Assembly (NCBI GenBank): GCA_000697055.1 | Contig: JNDT01001814.1 | Location: 24,436 to 88,435 of the forward strand | Length of the DNA stretch: 64,000 bases | Source of the DNA: Saksenaea vasiformis B4078 | Taxonomy: Eukaryota; Mucoromycota; Mucoromycetes; Mucorales; Saksenaeaceae | Direction: 5' to 3' | In this document: one piece after another, positions 1 to 9,250 of the stretch | Layout: each line of letters begins with the position of its first letter | Numbering within the stretch: position 1 is the stretch's first letter | Position numbers and translations under genes: made by a program | Notes under the pieces: model-generated | The model's database searches: none | What the model was told of the DNA's origin: nothing | The model's input: the letters and a program-made list of their open reading frames with translations, nothing else

Positions 1-173
1 AAATGAACTGGAGGAAGCGCATTGATCATAGAGGAGAAACCGGTCTGACGTTTTGTTGGTTTGTTCCTGAAATGGTTATAGAAGTATGTTATCGGGAGTG
101 TAAAAGTGAAAAACAGGGAATTTACTACAGTTTATAAGATTTCCAGGGGTGATCCGTGTTTCTGTGGTTAATC
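1..173. other. 3' flank of the transposase gene, no gene seen
   Basis: Short AT-rich flank downstream of the minus-strand transposase. I looked here for one terminal inverted repeat of the transposon (for example around tactacagtttataag near 124) and found no convincing partner upstream of the gene, so the element ends are not defined. Confidence 0.4.
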
Positions 174-1611
174 CTACAGCCCTTTTTCTTCATTTTTACA
201 GCGCAAAAAGAACGATACAGCATGTCGAATCCATGCCTGGCAGTCTAATAGGGTCACTCTGTTCACTGACTCGCGGATTCGATCCGTAAGTCGACCGTCC
301 ACTTTCAGCACATTTCGCCAAATACCTGCTTTTACCTTTGACCAAAATTCCTCAATAGGATTAAGAAAGGGGGAACATGGTGGTAAGTGCAGACAGTTAT
401 AGCCTCTACTCTCAATCAGATTGCGGACGACTGCAGGTGTGTGAATTGGGGCATTATCCATTACGATGTAATGGCCTTTCATATTATTTCTATCCAACAC
501 ATCCATTACATTTGATATATAGGACAGAAAATGTCCTGTTCGTGTACCAATCCGACCATTAACTGTCTTCGTTTGTTTTCCGTTAAATTTTCTCTTTTTG
601 GACATAGATACAGCCTGAGGTTTTCTCAAAGATATATCTATCACTCCAGCTTCAGATATGGCGCCTGATATAATAATTGTAACTCCCTTTGTTGTTGGTA
701 CAATGCCTTTTGCTGGTGTTCTCTTCAAAGAACGACCAAAATTTCTTTGAGTGTGCAAGTTGAAACCAGATTCATCGATAAAAACGCAATTTTTGATGAA
801 GTCCAAGTCTTCCATCTTCTCCCACTCTTCAATTTTCTCCTTTCTCAAAGCTATCACTCGATCCGAATTTCTTGCTGCAGGAAGTTTTTCCAACTTTTTC
901 AAAGTTTTACGGCATTTATCGATCAAATGCCTATGCAACGCTGATTCTGAGATAAATAAGCCTTCGAACGCTTCACATAAGCTCCTTTTTATATCAGTCA
1001 GGATAGCAGTTGGATTCTTGTCAACGTAATCTACAAGAAACTGAGAGTGAGCTTCAGTTAGCTTACCATAACACCTAGTACGAGGCCTCCTCTGAACTCC
1101 AGGTAAACGTCTTTCTTCATCGCGATTATATGATTTGATATAATGTTGAGCAGTTCGAACATTTATACCCGTAATCAGCCCTGCCTCCTTTGCTGTTCTT
1201 CCTTCTTCAATCACTAAATCAAACAGCTTTTCTATTTGCTGCCGCGTATATCGTCTGTATGATCCTCTCGTTCTAGTCTTAGTTAATTGTTCTAGTTTTA
1301 GTTGATTGTTCACACTCTCCCCGAGTGCGTCATCGGTTTGGAAAGTGGACGAGGTTCGTTAAATCTTTCTTTCCAGCGTCACCAACAGATGATCTATCAT
1401 CCGCCAACGTGCGCATATGCATACAGGCATCGTCTACATTACCACCTCTTTGCCGCCATACTTCATTCGAGATAGCTGCACTTGAATAAGGCGATCCTAT
1501 CAGCTCATTTGGTTTATCATCCTGACGCATGTCGACCTCAGATGAGAAAAATCCATTGATATCGAAAGAAGTCTTATCAACTTCCATATATTCACGTAAT
1601 TCAACCATCAT
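174..1611 (-). mobile_element. DD34E (Tc1/mariner-IS630 type) transposase gene
   Basis: Cut-and-paste transposase acting in the nucleus. The long exon (174-1316) encodes an N-terminal helix-turn-helix (RRYTRQQIEKLF...GLITGINVRTAQHYI) followed by a DDE_3 catalytic domain. The triad is visible: first Asp in FIDESGFN, second Asp in VMDNAPIHT, and Glu in NPIEEFWSKVK, with 34 residues between the second Asp and the Glu. An upstream frame (1330-1611) encodes an acidic N-terminal tail that starts with ATG. The two frames can be joined by an intron with donor gttggt at 1386 and acceptor ag before 1316, keeping phase and giving about 455 aa. A frameshift is the alternative. The GTG at 1313 is unlikely to be the true start. 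The catalytic frame has no internal stop, so the copy may be recent or active. Terminal inverted repeats were not found. Confidence 0.88.
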
Positions 1612-1755
1612 TTTTCAAGAGAAAGATGCGCTTCATTTAAAATCAGACAGTTGTGCGAGAGTTATCGAAGCATAAGCAGATTCCTTTTCTTGGCAAACAG
1701 CTGAGTTTCTATGACGCAAAAGTGTTCCTTGCATTCACAGTGTGTCAAACGACAC

Positions 1756-1910
1756 CAGCTGGCCAATCACAGTCCTCAATGGATCCCTCTCACTGAACGA
1801 TCCCTCAATGATCCCTCACACTTGCCCAGCTGGCCAATCACATCCCTCAATGGATCCCTCTCACTGAACGATCCCTCAATGATCCCTCACACTTGCCAGC
1901 TGGCCAATGA
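1756..1910. repeat. 70-71 bp tandem repeat, about 2.2 copies
   Basis: Units beginning cagctggccaatcac start at 1756, 1827 and 1897, a period of 71 then 70 bp. Within each unit the short motif atccctcaatg/atccctct recurs. The third copy is truncated and runs almost directly into the 265-bp repeat that starts near 1930. No coding role is visible. Confidence 0.9.
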
Positions 1911-1929
1911 CATCCCTCGGATCCCTCTC

Positions 1930-2196
1930 GGAGAATGGTCGTGTCTCATCGGAACGTCCGAAAGTTTAGTAAATGCTGCATGTTCGCGCATCACACGTCA
2001 TTTCTTTCAAACGACCCCTTCTAAATAAAACGAGTGCGTCCTCTTTAGAAGCATTTATGCTATCGTACAGCGGCGATCATTTCAATCAATCATATTTCTT
2101 AGAACATCGGCGGCCGCTCAAACGTTGTATATTTATCCGTCATCTTTTGATTCGGAAAACAATCTCATATCTACAAAACTTCTGGACATCCGCCCA
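1930..2196 (+). repeat. 265-bp inverted-repeat element (MITE-like), copy 1
   Basis: This ~265-bp sequence recurs almost unchanged on the opposite strand at 6380-6644 and, somewhat diverged, at 62785-63050. Its ends are imperfect inverted repeats: CGGAACGTCCGAAAGTTTAG near the left end resembles CGGATGTCCAGAAGTTTTG, the reverse complement of the right end. It carries a fortuitous open frame (from about 1973) that is shared among copies but has no recognisable domain. It is best read as a short non-autonomous DNA element. No clear target-site duplication is visible. Confidence 0.8.
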
Positions 2197-2263
2197 TCAT
2201 CCTCGTGAGACGGGCAGCCAGCAGAAATATCTGAAGCGGCAGTGCTACTTCTGAAGACAGCGA

Positions 2264-2941
2264 TTAATATGGTACAAAGAAACTATGTACCCTTTCTATA
2301 GTCTGCCTGAAATTGTTTCGTTTTGCACGTCTACGAATGGCAACTTGCACATGCGTCCACTGGTTTTTGAGTACCGCAATGGCACCCCAATGGCCAGCAC
2401 AAAGATTTAAGGGGACATGGCACTGAGTGGCCATGCTTTCTAACAATGTGGCTGCTTTCGAAACCACATCAGAGTCTAGCTCGCTAAACCCCCGGAGATT
2501 ATCTTTCTCAAGACCAAGTTCTTGCCGCAACTGATCTCGAACATGTCTCGCTGCAAACTTCAAGTTATGTTTGACTGATTTCTCGTCCTCTTTTGCTACA
2601 CTGCCATGCTTTACAAGTTCTTGGACCACGTGCTCCAGGGACACACGCTTGGCAACAAGGTTATTCGTCTTTTTTGATAGTACCTACGGGTGGAGGATAG
2701 TCCTCTTCGGCTCAACTTCTTTCTGGGAGCAGGCTGCGCCAGCAACTGACTCCCCTTGTCCCAATATTCGATTAAGTTCAGCTCGAAGGGTAGCTACCTC
2801 AGCCTGAATCGATACCAATCTAGAGACGATGGCCGCGCTGCTACTTGCCTGGGTCTGCGCCATTTGCATCAAGTGAAGGTATATTCTGTAGACTTCAGCA
2901 GCATCTACACCATCAGTACCTTGACTATTGGGAGTATCCAT
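2264..2941 (-). CDS. unknown protein, probably two exons
   Basis: Starts at ATG 2941. The first part (2941 to about 2700) encodes an N-terminal helical segment with a heptad-like stretch (SRLVSIQAEVATLRAELNRI) that could form a short coiled coil. The second part (2647-2264) is helical and ends in a basic segment (VAIRRRAKRNNFRQ) before the stop. The two frames are probably joined by a short intron between about 2715 and 2648; the visible gtaggt donor does not keep phase with the best acceptor, so the exact splice is unresolved. Total size is about 200 aa. I recognise no family. The basic C-terminus suggests nucleic-acid binding, which is only inference. It lies between repeat copies 1 and 2 in an accessory region and may be a lineage-specific or transposon-derived gene. 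Confidence 0.45.
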
Positions 2942-3222
2942 TGTTAACAGCGTTAATCAATAGTGGGAAAAAGAAAAAAATTGGGGTGAAAGAAATAGAT
3001 TTTCTCAGTCGCCAATTTTAAGTCTTCTTGACAACCAATTAGAACTTGTGCACAGTGTCAGTGGGGCCTTCCAGATCTCATTGATTACAGCGCAATCAAC
3101 ATGTTATTTCTGGAAGATCGTAATACCTTATCTGATGAGAGAATGATTTTGGTTCTTGGAGTGACAAAGACAATTTATTAACGCAGTTAGGACTGATCTT
3201 TGGTTCATTTAAGGAGTTCTTC

Positions 3223-4689
3223 TCAGTGAGAGTATGTCAGTATGGTCTCTTCGAAGTGAACAATTTTAATAGCACTAGCAACTTTTTTTCGGTTTTCAGA
3301 GTCTTGATGGCGTTCCATTATTTTATCGACAGTATCATTTTGTTGAACCTTTTCTGGTTGCGGCTCGACTAAATTATCACGATAGTACTGTATAGGAATA
3401 GGTACCCTTCTGAGGCTAGTTATCGTGTTCATTGCCATGGAGCTGGCAATCCTACTCAACTTGGCGTAGTTAAGCTTCACCGCTCGCGATAGGAAAGAAG
3501 ACGTCAGCTAGTCAAACTAGTATTGTCAAAATAAAGGAAAAGCGACCTTCAACGAAATGACGGTTAAGAGAAGGTTAGCAGCTTCTGCAGGTCTTGACAT
3601 CGTCCTTGGAAGAACAGCGCACGCCTTGGTGTAATGAATTATTTTTGAATCGACTATCTGTGTGCCGGTGACCGTAAACGTTTAACCATGCCATTGGCAT
3701 GTGATGGCCTCAAGTTCTTCGAGAAGTTCTGGGTATGCTAAACCTGCGTTCCAGGCCTTCAACATTTGTATACGTTGTTTCATACACTTGTCGTTATCTT
3801 TGGAGAGCAATGAGGTGCTGGCGCTCTGCTTTTTTTCTTCACAAATGAAAACGTCCTCCGTAGTGCTTTCAATACACTGGAAAAGCATGTCTACCTTGTG
3901 CAGTTTTTCTTGGAAGAATCCACTATCTTTTAAGACACGGATCGTCTGAGGACTACACTCTGCTCTTTTTAGGAGAGCAAGTTTCGGAATGAATACAGGG
4001 ACCCAGGTCGTGTCACTTACCTTTTCGTCTGGAACCCTTTATCGAAGGTGAAAGCGGCATCAAAGAGCTGCGAATACACGTTTGACTGATACCAGCTCTC
4101 TCCATGACCATTGATGTTCAAACAGGACGAACTCCATAAACGTTTTCTAAGGAAATGGCAATTAAAACGTGCCGTAAGTGCCACAAGCCATCAAAGTTAC
4201 ATGTGATAGGTTGCTCCGCGCAGATACTCAACTATTTCGGAGCAAATTTTTTTTTGAGAAGAGGTCCTCGACGAGATCATCGATCTCCGTCTCTGATCTT
4301 ACGTTGCTAAACCCCAACAGCACGTCCCTCTCTTCAGCGGTGATGGCATACTCCAATGATAACGGTAATCGGTTAATTATTTGGGCAAATCTGCGAGGAC
4401 ATGTAAGATCTAAAACATCATCTTCTCCACTTCATAAAAATGAGCCGCGTAGGTGGAAATTAGCTATAGCTCTTACTATTCATTTGTCATGAGATACTAG
4501 TATTTGTTTCTGACTTAAACCTGCGAAGTCAGCAGGATGCAGCGCCTTGCGACTCTTCTTTTGACTACGGTTGCTGCGTCTTTCATTCCTGTTGCCCAGC
4601 AGTTTATGTCGCTTTGGCGGAGGGTCCGAACTGCATCCAGTTTCTATGCATATCAGTTTGTCTTGCAGAAGTGCTGCTTGTGTCGCCAT
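3223..4689 (-). pseudogene. decayed multi-exon gene of unknown family
   Basis: Several protein-like exons line up on the minus strand. ATG 4689 opens a basic segment (KRHKLLGNRNERRSNRSQKK). It is followed near 4420-4200 by RFAQIINRLPLSLEYAITAE, near 4148-4021 by NGHGESWYQSNVYSQLFDAA, then from 3964 to about 3580, and finally 3480-3223. Proper GT-AG junctions exist, for example gtaagt at 4020 to ag before 3964. Two lesions are visible: a frame change at a run of nine A on the coding strand (about 4243-4251), and an in-frame TAA just after CQWHG (about 3680), beyond which the same frame continues with FTVTGTQIVDSKIIHYTKA. I do not recognise the family. The WYQS...YSQLFD region looks conserved and globular. 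Confidence 0.5.
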
Positions 4690-6122
4690 GTCGTATCTAT
4701 TTTCTAACCCCTACATTATATGGTAAGTTTAGCAATAACAAATGTTGACTTGGTTGTATTGATACCTTCAACATCTGAGAATAGTATACGATTCTCGCTG
4801 CATCACTTGTGATCATACTATCAGCGGCGTCAAGGAAGGGTTTGGCCTTCGTTTTCACACGACTGGTGATGTCCCGGTGCCCTCTTATTATTTCTTGCAG
4901 CTCTCCTTATATTCTTTAAGAAATACATCTGTGTCTCACTCATAACTCATCAAACAAAAGCTCTGGAGGGCATTGCTGAATAATTCTAGCGTGTTCCAGC
5001 TGTTGACGTTGGTCGTCAATAGATATTGGCATATTATATCACGGAGTTTCCCTTATACCAAGGTGTTACTAATTAGTGCATTTACCCTTAACTAATATTC
5101 ACCACTTGATTCAATGATGAACGGTTTCTTTGAGGAAGTTAAGGTCTTATCCAAGGTCATCTTGGCAAGAAAGGGCTCGAAGAGCACACATAAGCGACTC
5201 CAAGTGTTACATATTTATGTAACCATTGTGACTATGGGAAAGCTGCAGATATCTTTCCGTCTCTCTTTGATAGCAACCCAAACACAAGGTTTATCCCGTT
5301 AGACAGATAAGTACTGCTACTTTAAACATTCTCATTTGCGAGAACACCATTTCTACGGGTCAATTGTCACTAGTTGATGGCTCCATTGGCCGTCCCCCTT
5401 TTGTTCGATGCTCGGTTCGTCAGATCAGCACTGGTAAAAGTCTATACTTCACGATAGCTGGTCATCTGCTTACCAAAATGGTCGATGGTGGTTCGCTCGT
5501 CGCGTCAGAAGCACTAGTTCCAGAAATTGCTTTGCACTCTGGCCCCTTCTGCTCGATTGCTGTCACAATTCATCCTTAGCAAGATCAGCATTGCTGCTTG
5601 GATAAGGCCGGAATGTAACAGAGAGCTTCCACCATCACCGCATTACAACGCATTGTTTACCAGTCGTATTCAGGTCACTGACTCTCTTATTCGTTTAGGG
5701 TATCAAGGCCTTCAGGTGAAGTTCAGCCAAGACCCAGTGACACACGTTCAAGCCAAAATCGATGGTATGAGGAACACCAGGAACAAAGATCACAATGATA
5801 AGGAATTGACATTGGTAGCATCTTCAAAACTAGCGAGTACAAAATTTATCTCGAAAATGATGTAGATGATCAGCACGAAACATTTTATTTTATTCAGCTT
5901 ATTTCTGCTCAATATATTATATCCTCTCAAGCACATTTAAAAAGCAGCATATCTAAATTGTAATTGATAGAGTTCATTCTAGAAGAAAAGCAATGTAGCC
6001 ACATGTCAATAAAGACTTAAATTGATTGGTTGAGACGTTGCGATGGTTGATCTCGTACCTGTGTATCAGGCTTATCTATCTGCTGGTGTATTCACCTCTC
6101 GCCTTTCTCTTCAACTACAAGA
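4690..6122. other. no convincing gene
   Basis: AT-rich spacer with only short open frames on both strands (for example 5364-5579 and 5527-5865) that lack recognisable motifs, good starts or consistent splice partners. It could hold remnants of the same accessory block as the decayed gene to its left. Confidence 0.4.
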
Positions 6123-6872
6123 ATGAGAACCTCAATATTACACAGCGCCACTTACCAGATAACTACATCAGAAGAAAGCGTGATTGTGCGACTATGCAAG
6201 AGTTGCCAAGGTTACTTCTCAGTCGGACAATTTAGGAGACACGTAAAATGCAAATCCTGGGCCAAAAATAAGCTGGACCTCTCTGGCAGTTTGATGTCTC
6301 AAATAATGGAACTGAGAGAAGGTAACGCATGTCATACTCTAACGATTTCTTTTGATATCTTATGCAATGGCTGGGTTTAGGCGGATGTTCAGAAGGTTTG
6401 TAGATATGAGATTGTTTTCCGAATCAAAAGATGACGAATAAATATGCAACGTTTGAGCGGCCGCCGATGTTCTAAGAAATATGATTGATTGAAATGATCG
6501 CCGCTGTACGATAGCATAAATGCTTCTAAAGAGGACGCACTCGTTTTATTTAGAAGGGGTCGTTTGAAAGAAATGACGTGTGATGCGCGAACATGCAGCA
6601 TTTACTAAACTTTCGGACGTTCCGATGAGACACGACCATTCTCCATGATCTATCCCTAAGCTCTGAAGAAGGTTAATCATTACTTATATTGACATGCTCT
6701 AACATTGTCAATGATCTTGTTAGATGTTGAAGAGGGCGATCAAGATAATGGTGATGGTGCTGTTACCAAAGCAACGCCAATAGCATCCAGCAAGAGCCCA
6801 GGGAAACACCCTTGTACCGCTCAACAGACTTCTTATAAGAGATGTCGCAATAACGCTCCAAGGATGCGTTAG
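6123..6872 (+). CDS. small zinc-finger-like protein, two exons
   Basis: Exon 1 (6123-6321) encodes a putative C2HC finger, CKSCQGYFSVGQFRRHVKC, followed by a helical stretch. The donor gtaacg at 6322 pairs with ttgttag before 6724 and keeps phase. Exon 2 (6724-6872) encodes an acidic segment (DVEEGDQDNGDG) and a basic tail ending in RCRNNAPRMR and a stop, for about 115 aa. The ~400-bp intron is unusually long for this genome because it contains a complete copy of the 265-bp repeat. The start codon is uncertain. Function is unknown; a DNA- or RNA-binding role is inferred only from the finger. Confidence 0.42.
6380..6644 (-). repeat. 265-bp inverted-repeat element, copy 2, inside an intron
   Basis: Near-identical to copy 1 (1930-2196) but in the opposite orientation. 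It lies wholly inside the predicted intron of the zinc-finger-like gene (6322-6723), so splicing would remove it. Its position opposite copy 1 could suggest a 4.7-kb transposon with long terminal repeats. The element's own terminal inverted repeats, and the gene that continues beyond it, argue for two independent insertions. Confidence 0.8.
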
Positions 6873-7069
6873 CCTAGATACAGCGATACTGAACAGTGTT
6901 AATGTAACAACTTTATTTTGTAGCTAGTGCATAAGCGTATTCAGACATGAACAGATCCTTCTATGATAATAGATAAATATATAAATATATATATATGTAG
7001 TCGAATACCTAGATTAAGAAATACATAAATAAACCATTAGTATATGTAGTACCTATCACACAAGCAGAG

Positions 7070-7282
7070 ATTGTTATTATTGGATGATATCTGCAAGATT
7101 TAGAAAGAGAAATGATTGCTACTGGGCAGTACGTGAAACGGTGTGGAAGTAGAAATGGCTGTCATTGGACAATATGTGAAAGTCGCAGAAGCAAAAAGCA
7201 TTGTTACTGGACGATATCTGAAAAATGCAGAAGCAAAAACGATTATCACAGGGCGATTCTAGAAGATACGTAAACCAAAACC
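7070..7282. repeat. degenerate 43-bp minisatellite, 5 units
   Basis: Units start near 7070, 7114, 7158, 7200 and 7241 (spacing 41-44 bp). Each follows the pattern attgttactggacgatatctg plus an a-rich part (gcagaagcaaaa). Copies are diverged from one another. The repeat ends about 30 bp before the palindromic element at 7310. Confidence 0.8.
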
Positions 7283-7309
7283 GGCCATTTACATGAAAAC
7301 AACACGGTT

Positions 7310-7450
7310 GTGACAGACCAATCCCGAATAAATATGACAAATTACCTGCTTTTTGTTACCGACTAACCACCTGAAAGTGACAAAACGCGGTGAATAGTCG
7401 GCGATCAAATCCGGTAAGTTGCCCGGACGTATTCGGGATTGGTCTGTCAC
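7310..7450. repeat. 141-bp MITE-like palindrome with perfect 21-bp ends
   Basis: The segments 7310-7330 and 7430-7450 are exact reverse complements (gtgacagaccaatcccgaata). A second inner pair, around 7351-7364 (accgactaaccacc) and 7390-7403, extends the hairpin potential. The phrase tttttgttaccgact inside it recurs near 63266. This size and symmetry are typical of non-autonomous DNA transposons. Confidence 0.75.
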
Positions 7451-7472
7451 TTTTCCCCATAGTGCATCCCAA

Positions 7473-7740
7473 TTAGGGATGGACAAAATATTCAAATATT
7501 CGTATTCGTTCGTATTCGTTCGTATTCGTTCGTTAACGAATGAATACGAATATGCTTTTTAGGATTCGAATAGAGTACGAATATTCTTAGGCTTATTCAA
7601 ATAGCCTTAAGCATATTCGAATATTTAACGAGTATTCGTCATTCGTTTGCAAGCATTCGGTATGTAAATCTTTAAAACGGCTCCTTCAGTAATGTCTCAA
7701 CAACAATAGCAATAAAAGCTTAGTCATAAAGTGTGCGCAT
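7473..7740 (+). mobile_element. ATTCG-rich end of a hAT-like element, copy 1
   Basis: Begins tagggatggacaaaatattc, resembling hAT-type termini (TAGGG.TGGGCAAA). It is followed by many forward and reversed ATTCG motifs, as expected of subterminal transposase-binding repeats. The same start and a similar following sequence, including a match around the phrase 'cagtaatgtc', occur in the same orientation at 63639. No transposase frame is recognisable downstream and the opposite end was not found, so this is a fragment or a non-autonomous copy. Confidence 0.6.
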
Positions 7741-8352
7741 TTGTTACGTTTGTCAGTTTTTCTTTGAAAAAAAAGGAAAAAAGCGTTTTTCGTTATTGGC
7801 TGCAACAATTAGATGACAAGCAATTGTTGATTAGCTGAAGTAATATAACGCGTATGCATTGCAGTAGTAAAAGTGACAAGGACGGTAAGCCGCTTGTGTG
7901 TTTGATATTGACATGCGTATTTATTTTATTTTGTTTGCTATAATAACAAGATTGCATAGAAGCAGTAGGAATAATGAGCAGCAATGGACCATATCGCCGT
8001 GATTTCCACATTCTTGCCTTACCTTTCTCTCGCAGATGGCACCAGTCGGTTGTGAAAAGCATTGTCCCACATTCATAATACACAAATAATCTGCAGCAAG
8101 TTTTGGATCTTTCGGAGATACTTTGATGTTACTTTTTATATTTCCCTTGTACGTTACTTGCTTCCTACATTATTTCTGACCTCCCCGTTGACTTTTTTGT
8201 CATCATTTAATATTCTCAAGTCTTTAATTCCGACTCAACAAGTATCCAGCGCCCGTTACCAACGTCCTTTCCTTTTTATCTCTTCTATTCTTTCCTCTAT
8301 CTTATGTTCGCTTAATCATGACCTCACAATGTTGACACAGTTCTTGAATAGT

Positions 8353-8482
8353 CCACTATGGGAAAAGAATCTTAACTATTGCAGAATCTTGGAAAAATCT
8401 TAACAAAAACGTCGGTGAATCTTGCAAAAATCTTACAAAACCAACAAAATCAAAGATTTTTCCAAGATGTTTTCCGTAGTGG
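8353..8482. repeat. 130-bp MITE-like element with CCACTAYGG ends
   Basis: Starts ccactatgggaaaagaatctt and ends with the near reverse complement (aagatgttttccgtagtgg). Inside are several copies of aatcttg/acaaaaatctta. The size, inverted ends and internal repetition fit a miniature Tc1/mariner-type element. No target-site duplication is clear. Confidence 0.6.
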
Positions 8483-9250
8483 TCTGTATGCATAGCTGTG
8501 GAATTAATGGAAAAGGTAAGATCATAGAAGTAATAGGTCTATTATAGTTAAAGAAGCTCTTCTCGAGGTCAACCCGAACTATTGTCCGAATTACTTGTCA
8601 CGGGTTGCATTATTCATAAGACCTCACTTGGTATCATCTGGCTTGTTGTCTCTCGAAAACTCGGAAAGTGCAGGTATTTAGGAAAGAGCCAACCTCTAAA
8701 AAAGGAGGAGGAAGGGAAAGGACACTCAATGAAGTATTCGTGCATTATTTCCAACTGTGCATCGATTCAGTTGTTTTTCGGTGCATGTGGAAGCCGGAGA
8801 ATCAATATCAAAAATTTTGGTGATACCTGCCTTGAATGGGCAAGCTACAAAGCAAGAGCAACGTTATAAGTGCCTTTCATGATGACATTGTGCATAACTG
8901 GGACCAATACGACAACAAGCTCATTCTTCATAAGTTAGCATAACCAATAGAATAACGATCGCTACGCCTAAGCCACATCATATGCAGTTTGGCCCAGCTG
9001 ACTTGGCGTTGGGCGATCGTTCTCTTTGCCGTTATGCTTCCTCGGTTACTTCTAATCAGTTGAAACACTTTTAATCTGTTGCATGCTGCAAAGCTATAAC
9101 TGCTGTACTTTACCTTTTCCATTACATCTTCATTCTTGCTATTACACATCACCTCTCCGCACTTTTTGAATTAACGCTCTAGATACCCTCTCAACCTCTT
9201 AGTGCATATCAAACGCTGGTGGTTGAATAGTAGAGGTAGCCTTCCTTCGT

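Larger units (their letters stand above)
6873..9250. other. repeat-rich intergenic region
   Basis: About 2.4 kb without a supported gene. It contains, in order, an AT-rich stretch with (TA)n near 6970-7000, a 43-bp minisatellite, a 141-bp palindromic MITE, the ATTCG-rich end of a hAT-like element and a 130-bp MITE. Open frames here overlap these repeats or lack motifs. Confidence 0.6.

Noticed and set aside
1973..2254. Small protein gene encoded by the 265-bp repeat (also in copies 2 and 3)
   Set aside because: The frame lies wholly in a repeat, is broken by an extra base in copy 3, and has no domain or promoter context.
1930..6644. A single 4.7-kb composite transposon with 265-bp terminal inverted repeats
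   Set aside because: Each repeat has its own inverted ends, a third isolated copy exists at 62785, and copy 2 lies inside an intron of a gene that continues beyond it. Two independent insertions explain the layout better.
7119..7340. Cys/Phe-rich minus-strand peptide
   Set aside because: It is produced by translating the 43-bp minisatellite, and the periodic FCFC pattern follows the repeat period.
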